Shown here piece after piece: positions 31,869 through 34,224 of a DNA stretch of 34,224 nucleotides (position 1 is the stretch's first letter; the number at the start of each line of letters is the position of its first letter). The stretch lies in contig JACMLN010000148.1 of NCBI GenBank assembly GCA_014379585.1, positions 1 to 34,224 on the forward strand, written 5' to 3'. The notes under the pieces are model-generated. The model saw only the letters and a list, made by a program, of their open reading frames with translations, was not told the DNA's origin and searched no databases. A program made the translations under genes and the position numbers. Source of the DNA: Gloeobacterales cyanobacterium ES-bin-313 (GTDB lineage: Bacteria; Cyanobacteriota; Cyanobacteriia; Gloeobacterales; Gloeobacteraceae).

Positions 31869-31905
31869 ATTTTGCTCTGTGCGGTGGGAAAAAACGGCTT
31901 CCTTT

Positions 31906-31911
31906 ATTGTA
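31906..31911 (-). promoter_or_regulatory. Possible -10 box for dnaJ
   Basis: TACAAT on the minus strand lies 38 bases upstream of the dnaJ start in the divergent region shared with the TPR gene. The expected -35 position has only a weak match (TCCACC), so this is tentative. Confidence 0.25.
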
Positions 31912-31964
31912 GAGCTTGCGCTGCTTGTGGTGGAGAATGACAACCAGAGCAGGACTGAGAAACA

Positions 31965-32759
31965 ATGGAAGAGATTTTAGAGGCCGATGCATACTTTAAT
32001 CGTGGTGTTGCGCATTACGAAAATGGCAAAAATGAAGCCGCACTTGCTGATTTTTCTCAAGTGATTGCACTGCGCCCAACCGATGGTAAGGCATTCTATA
32101 ACCGTGCTGTGGTTCGCGAAGCAGAAGGGAATCTTGCAGAAGCGATCAAAGACTACAGTGCAGCTATAGTTAATGATCCCCAAGATACCGATGCCTTACT
32201 CAATCGCGGATTACTGCGCATTCAACTAGGTGAGACCACAGAGGCACTCCTCGACTTCGATACACTTTTGACTCTAGATCCGGCTGATAGTCGTGGGTAC
32301 TACAGTCGTGGCGACTTGCGCCTTGCCTTAGGTGATCTCGAAGGAGCAATTACTGATTTTGTCGCTACACTTAGCCTCAATCCTGAAGATGCTTTTGCTT
32401 GGAATTGCACTGGAGTTGCTTATTTGAGATCAGAAGATCTCGATGAAGCTTTGGCAAATTTTAATCGGGCTATTGAAGTTGATCCGAAATATTCCGAAGC
32501 ATACTTTAATCGCGGTGGCACCTTCTATCTTAAAGGGGACAAAGAATTGGCTTTGGCTGATTTTGAGCGTGCTATCGCGATTACGCCTGAGTACGCAGAA
32601 GTCTACGCCAATCGCAGCGTTGTCCGCTTTGAACTCGGCTACGAACATGGTGCTATTCAAGATCTTGAAATGGCAGCAGCCCTCTACCAAAAACAGGGTA
32701 ACTTGAATGCCTACTTTAAGATGCTTGATATCCTAGATGACGCTTTAGGTGAAGGTTAG
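31965..32759 (+). CDS. Tetratricopeptide repeat (TPR) protein
   Basis: The protein has 264 residues made almost entirely of seven 34-residue TPR units. Each has the pattern AYFNRGxxxxxxGxxxxALADFxxxIxLxP, for example near 8-41, 42-75 and 178-211, followed by a capping helix. There is no signal peptide or other domain, so it is a cytoplasmic protein-protein interaction scaffold. Its partner is unknown. It is transcribed away from dnaJ through a 96-base divergent region. It converges on rimM. Confidence 0.9.
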   Translation: MEEILEADAYFNRGVAHYENGKNEAALADFSQVIALRPTDGKAFYNRAVVREAEGNLAEAIKDYSAAIVNDPQDTDALLNRGLLRIQLGETTEALLDFDTLLTLDPADSRGYYSRGDLRLALGDLEGAITDFVATLSLNPEDAFAWNCTGVAYLRSEDLDEALANFNRAIEVDPKYSEAYFNRGGTFYLKGDKELALADFERAIAITPEYAEVYANRSVVRFELGYEHGAIQDLEMAAALYQKQGNLNAYFKMLDILDDALGEG

Positions 32760-32803
32760 ATCATTGGCCTTGGGTGAGGGTAAAACAGCCAAGCCATGGC
32801 GGA

Positions 32804-33355
32804 TTAGCTCTCCGCTTCGTCGGGGTCAAGCAGACCAGGAATTGGGTTGACCACCACTTTTTTTGCTTCTAGATCGACAGTCGGTACCAAATCAGGAACA
32901 AAAGGAATGTAGATCTGCTTGCCATTGATTAATTCCACCACCAACAGATCATTCCCAGAACGCACAAGATCCCGAATCTCACCGATCTTCTCGTCAGTGT
33001 CTTGACGATGGACTGCTAGTCCTTGGAGATCCGGAAGCCAAAACTCACCTTCAGCCAATTGTGGACGGGTCGTGCCCTGGATATAAATTGTCGATCCAAT
33101 CCAAGGGTCTACAGCCGTGCGATCTGCAATCTCGGCAAACTGACAAATAAACAAACTTTTCCCCGGGACCAGTCGTCCACTGCTCAAAGAAACTTCCAAA
33201 GTCTGGCCTTTGGGAGCAACAAGGCGGCGCTTCCCTTTCTCTGTAAGCCGCTCTGGGAAGTCGGTTAGCGGTTTAACGCGCAGTTCTCCCCGTAGACCTT
33301 GCGCTGCCACAACGATGCCAATTTCTAACCAATCCACTGAATCCCCCGGATGCAT
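32804..33355 (-). CDS. rimM: Ribosome maturation factor RimM
   Basis: This factor binds ribosomal protein S19 and helps process 16S rRNA during assembly of the 30S head. From the ATG at 33355 it has 183 residues. A TTG at 33373 would add six, so the ATG is preferred. The N-terminal barrel begins WLEIGIVVAAQGLRGELRV with TDFPERL. The segment SGRLVPGKSLFICQFAEIADRTA is characteristic of cyanobacterial members. The C-terminal PRC-barrel domain (about 98-172) contains FWLPDLQGLAV and ends with VVNPIPGLL. It converges on the TPR gene. The cyanobacterial character is an inference from remembered family patterns. Confidence 0.93.
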   Translation of the reverse strand: MHPGDSVDWLEIGIVVAAQGLRGELRVKPLTDFPERLTEKGKRRLVAPKGQTLEVSLSSGRLVPGKSLFICQFAEIADRTAVDPWIGSTIYIQGTTRPQLAEGEFWLPDLQGLAVHRQDTDEKIGEIRDLVRSGNDLLVVELINGKQIYIPFVPDLVPTVDLEAKKVVVNPIPGLLDPDEAES

Positions 33356-33403
33356 TGCTCCGGTCTGGAGCAACAGCTTCCCATTATCTCCTGATTGGGG
33401 GAC

Positions 33404-34024
33404 TTAGGTCTTAGAGGCCACAGCATCTGCATTAATGGCTGATTTTGCTTGCTGCTGGGTGCGAAGCACAAGGAAGCCATTGGCGCCACCGTAGAGGAAG
33501 ATACCAATCGCCCAGACCCACCAGGGAGCATCTTTCAGAAAATCCCCCGCACCAGTGGCAATCATGGTCATCGGCAAGGAGGCAATGCCCGTTGCTAGCA
33601 TGAAACTACCAAAAGACATAGGGCTGACACCAACGACATAGCTAAATGGCCCCATCGGAACAATAGGGGTCGTTCGGGCGAGAAAAACGGCGGCAAATCC
33701 CCGTTGGCGCACCCAAACTTCTAACTTCTGCCAACGTTCTCCTCGCAACCAGCTGTAAACCACTGATTTCCCAAGGGTACGGGCGATGGTAAAACCGATG
33801 CCACAGCCAAGACAAGTACCAGCCCAGCCTAGCAGCGATCCAAACCAGAATCCAAATACCGCTCCAAGGACAATATTGATCGGAAGGAAGAGCGGGAAAG
33901 GAAGGCTAGGCCGCACCGCAGAGAGGGCGAAACCCAAGAATGGTGCCCAAAATCCCATACTGCGCAGGGCATCTTTAAGATGCTCTTGATCCCAAAGGCT
34001 TAAGAAACTTTGTACATCCATCAT
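33404..34024 (-). CDS. TVP38/TMEM64 (DedA/SNARE-associated) family membrane protein
   Basis: This 206-residue inner-membrane protein has about five hydrophobic segments. The family core is visible: LPFPLFLPINIVLGAVFGFWFG (about 41-63), GTCLGCGIGFTIARTLGKS, and FLARTTPIVPMGPFSYVVG near 113-131 with the conserved Arg and Pro residues. GIASLPMTMIATGAGDFL follows. Related proteins are implicated in lipid flipping and membrane homeostasis. Either of two adjacent ATGs (34024, 34021) may start it. It ends 48 bases upstream of the rimM start, on the same strand, possibly in one transcript. Confidence 0.87.
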   Translation of the reverse strand: MMDVQSFLSLWDQEHLKDALRSMGFWAPFLGFALSAVRPSLPFPLFLPINIVLGAVFGFWFGSLLGWAGTCLGCGIGFTIARTLGKSVVYSWLRGERWQKLEVWVRQRGFAAVFLARTTPIVPMGPFSYVVGVSPMSFGSFMLATGIASLPMTMIATGAGDFLKDAPWWVWAIGIFLYGGANGFLVLRTQQQAKSAINADAVASKT

Positions 34025-34224
34025 CTAAGTACAGTGTGAATAACTCGAAAAATACTGTAACAGTCTGTCCGAAAACAAGGAAGTGACAAAGCGCACTGTT
34101 TTAGAGAGTTCCCGTTTGCGGAATCGATTCAACCTCTCGGCCTCAAGACCCTAAGAATTACTCCAAAGAAAACTGACGGCACAGCATTCTTAACGATATA
34201 ATTGCCGTAGTCGAACGCTAGCCA
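34025..34224. other. Gene-free end of window
   Basis: These 200 bases lie upstream of the minus-strand TVP38-like gene and probably contain its promoter. I see no RNA gene and no convincing reading frame. AT-rich runs such as AAAAATACTGT are present but no clear promoter boxes could be chosen. Confidence 0.4.

Noticed and set aside
31869-31943. Longer N-terminus for DnaJ
   Set aside because: The extra 25 residues precede the J domain without similarity to known members and occupy the divergent promoter region.
32766-32795. Hairpin between the convergent TPR and rimM genes
   Set aside because: GGCCTTGG and CCAAGCC pair only with a bulge around a 15-base loop and no T-run follows; too weak to call a terminator.
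1-34224. CRISPR arrays, transposases, phage genes
   Set aside because: No regularly spaced repeats and no transposase, integrase or phage protein were recognised in any frame.

Overview
The window looks like chromosomal DNA of a cyanobacterium. The evidence is the family character of the flanking housekeeping genes: a RimM with cyanobacterial-style motifs, a zinc-finger-less DnaJ followed by a small 2TM protein, a TVP38-type membrane protein and a TPR protein. The GC content is moderate, and I noticed only one HIP1-type GCGATCGC octamer (about 7746-7753). An early-branching lineage such as Gloeobacterales is possible but unproven.

Positions 66-24396 hold a long, almost entirely + strand exopolysaccharide/capsule locus. 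(a) 66-7252 is a sugar-precursor block: glucose-1-phosphate cytidylyltransferase (rfbF), an RmlC/RfbC-type epimerase, a SAF-domain NAD(P) oxidoreductase, a GT2 glycosyltransferase fused to an Fe(II)/2-oxoglutarate-type oxygenase, an internally deleted second rfbF copy, an L-2-hydroxyglutarate oxidase (lhgO) and an SDR epimerase/dehydratase. (b) 7479-10647 is the chain-length and export machinery: a Wzc-like co-polymerase with BY-kinase, and a Wza-like outer-membrane export protein. (c) 10723-19493 holds an NDP-sugar pyrophosphorylase, a Wzy/ligase-type polymerase, one GT2, three GT4 glycosyltransferases and an MsbA/PglK-like ABC exporter. No MOP-type Wzx flippase is visible. (d) After a roughly 524-bp gene-free gap with several hairpins come a secreted protein of unknown function, two GT2 enzymes, the priming phosphoglycosyltransferase and a free-standing left-handed beta-helix protein (20018-24396).

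Positions 24477-27954 hold an XRE-type regulator and a visibly AT-richer block (GT4, PIG-L deacetylase, SAM methyltransferase) that looks acquired. This block is bracketed by a functional methyltransferase gene (28066-28722, minus) and a decayed copy of that gene's 3' end (26938-27031). That arrangement suggests an insertion or duplication boundary.

Positions 28066-34224 are mostly housekeeping genes on the minus strand: TPMT-like methyltransferase, ferredoxin-reductase-like flavoprotein, tRNA-Ala(GGC, + strand), a GT9 enzyme, 2TM protein and DnaJ, TPR protein (+ strand), RimM and TVP38/DedA-like membrane protein.

Together the locus encodes a Wzy-dependent-like pathway. Nucleotide sugars are made, a priming enzyme loads the lipid carrier, and at least eight glycosyltransferases extend the unit. 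An ABC exporter probably flips it, the Wzy-like protein polymerises it, and Wzc/Wza control length and export. The least ordinary parts are the GT2-oxygenase fusion next to lhgO (both may handle 2-oxoglutarate metabolism) and the two duplication scars.
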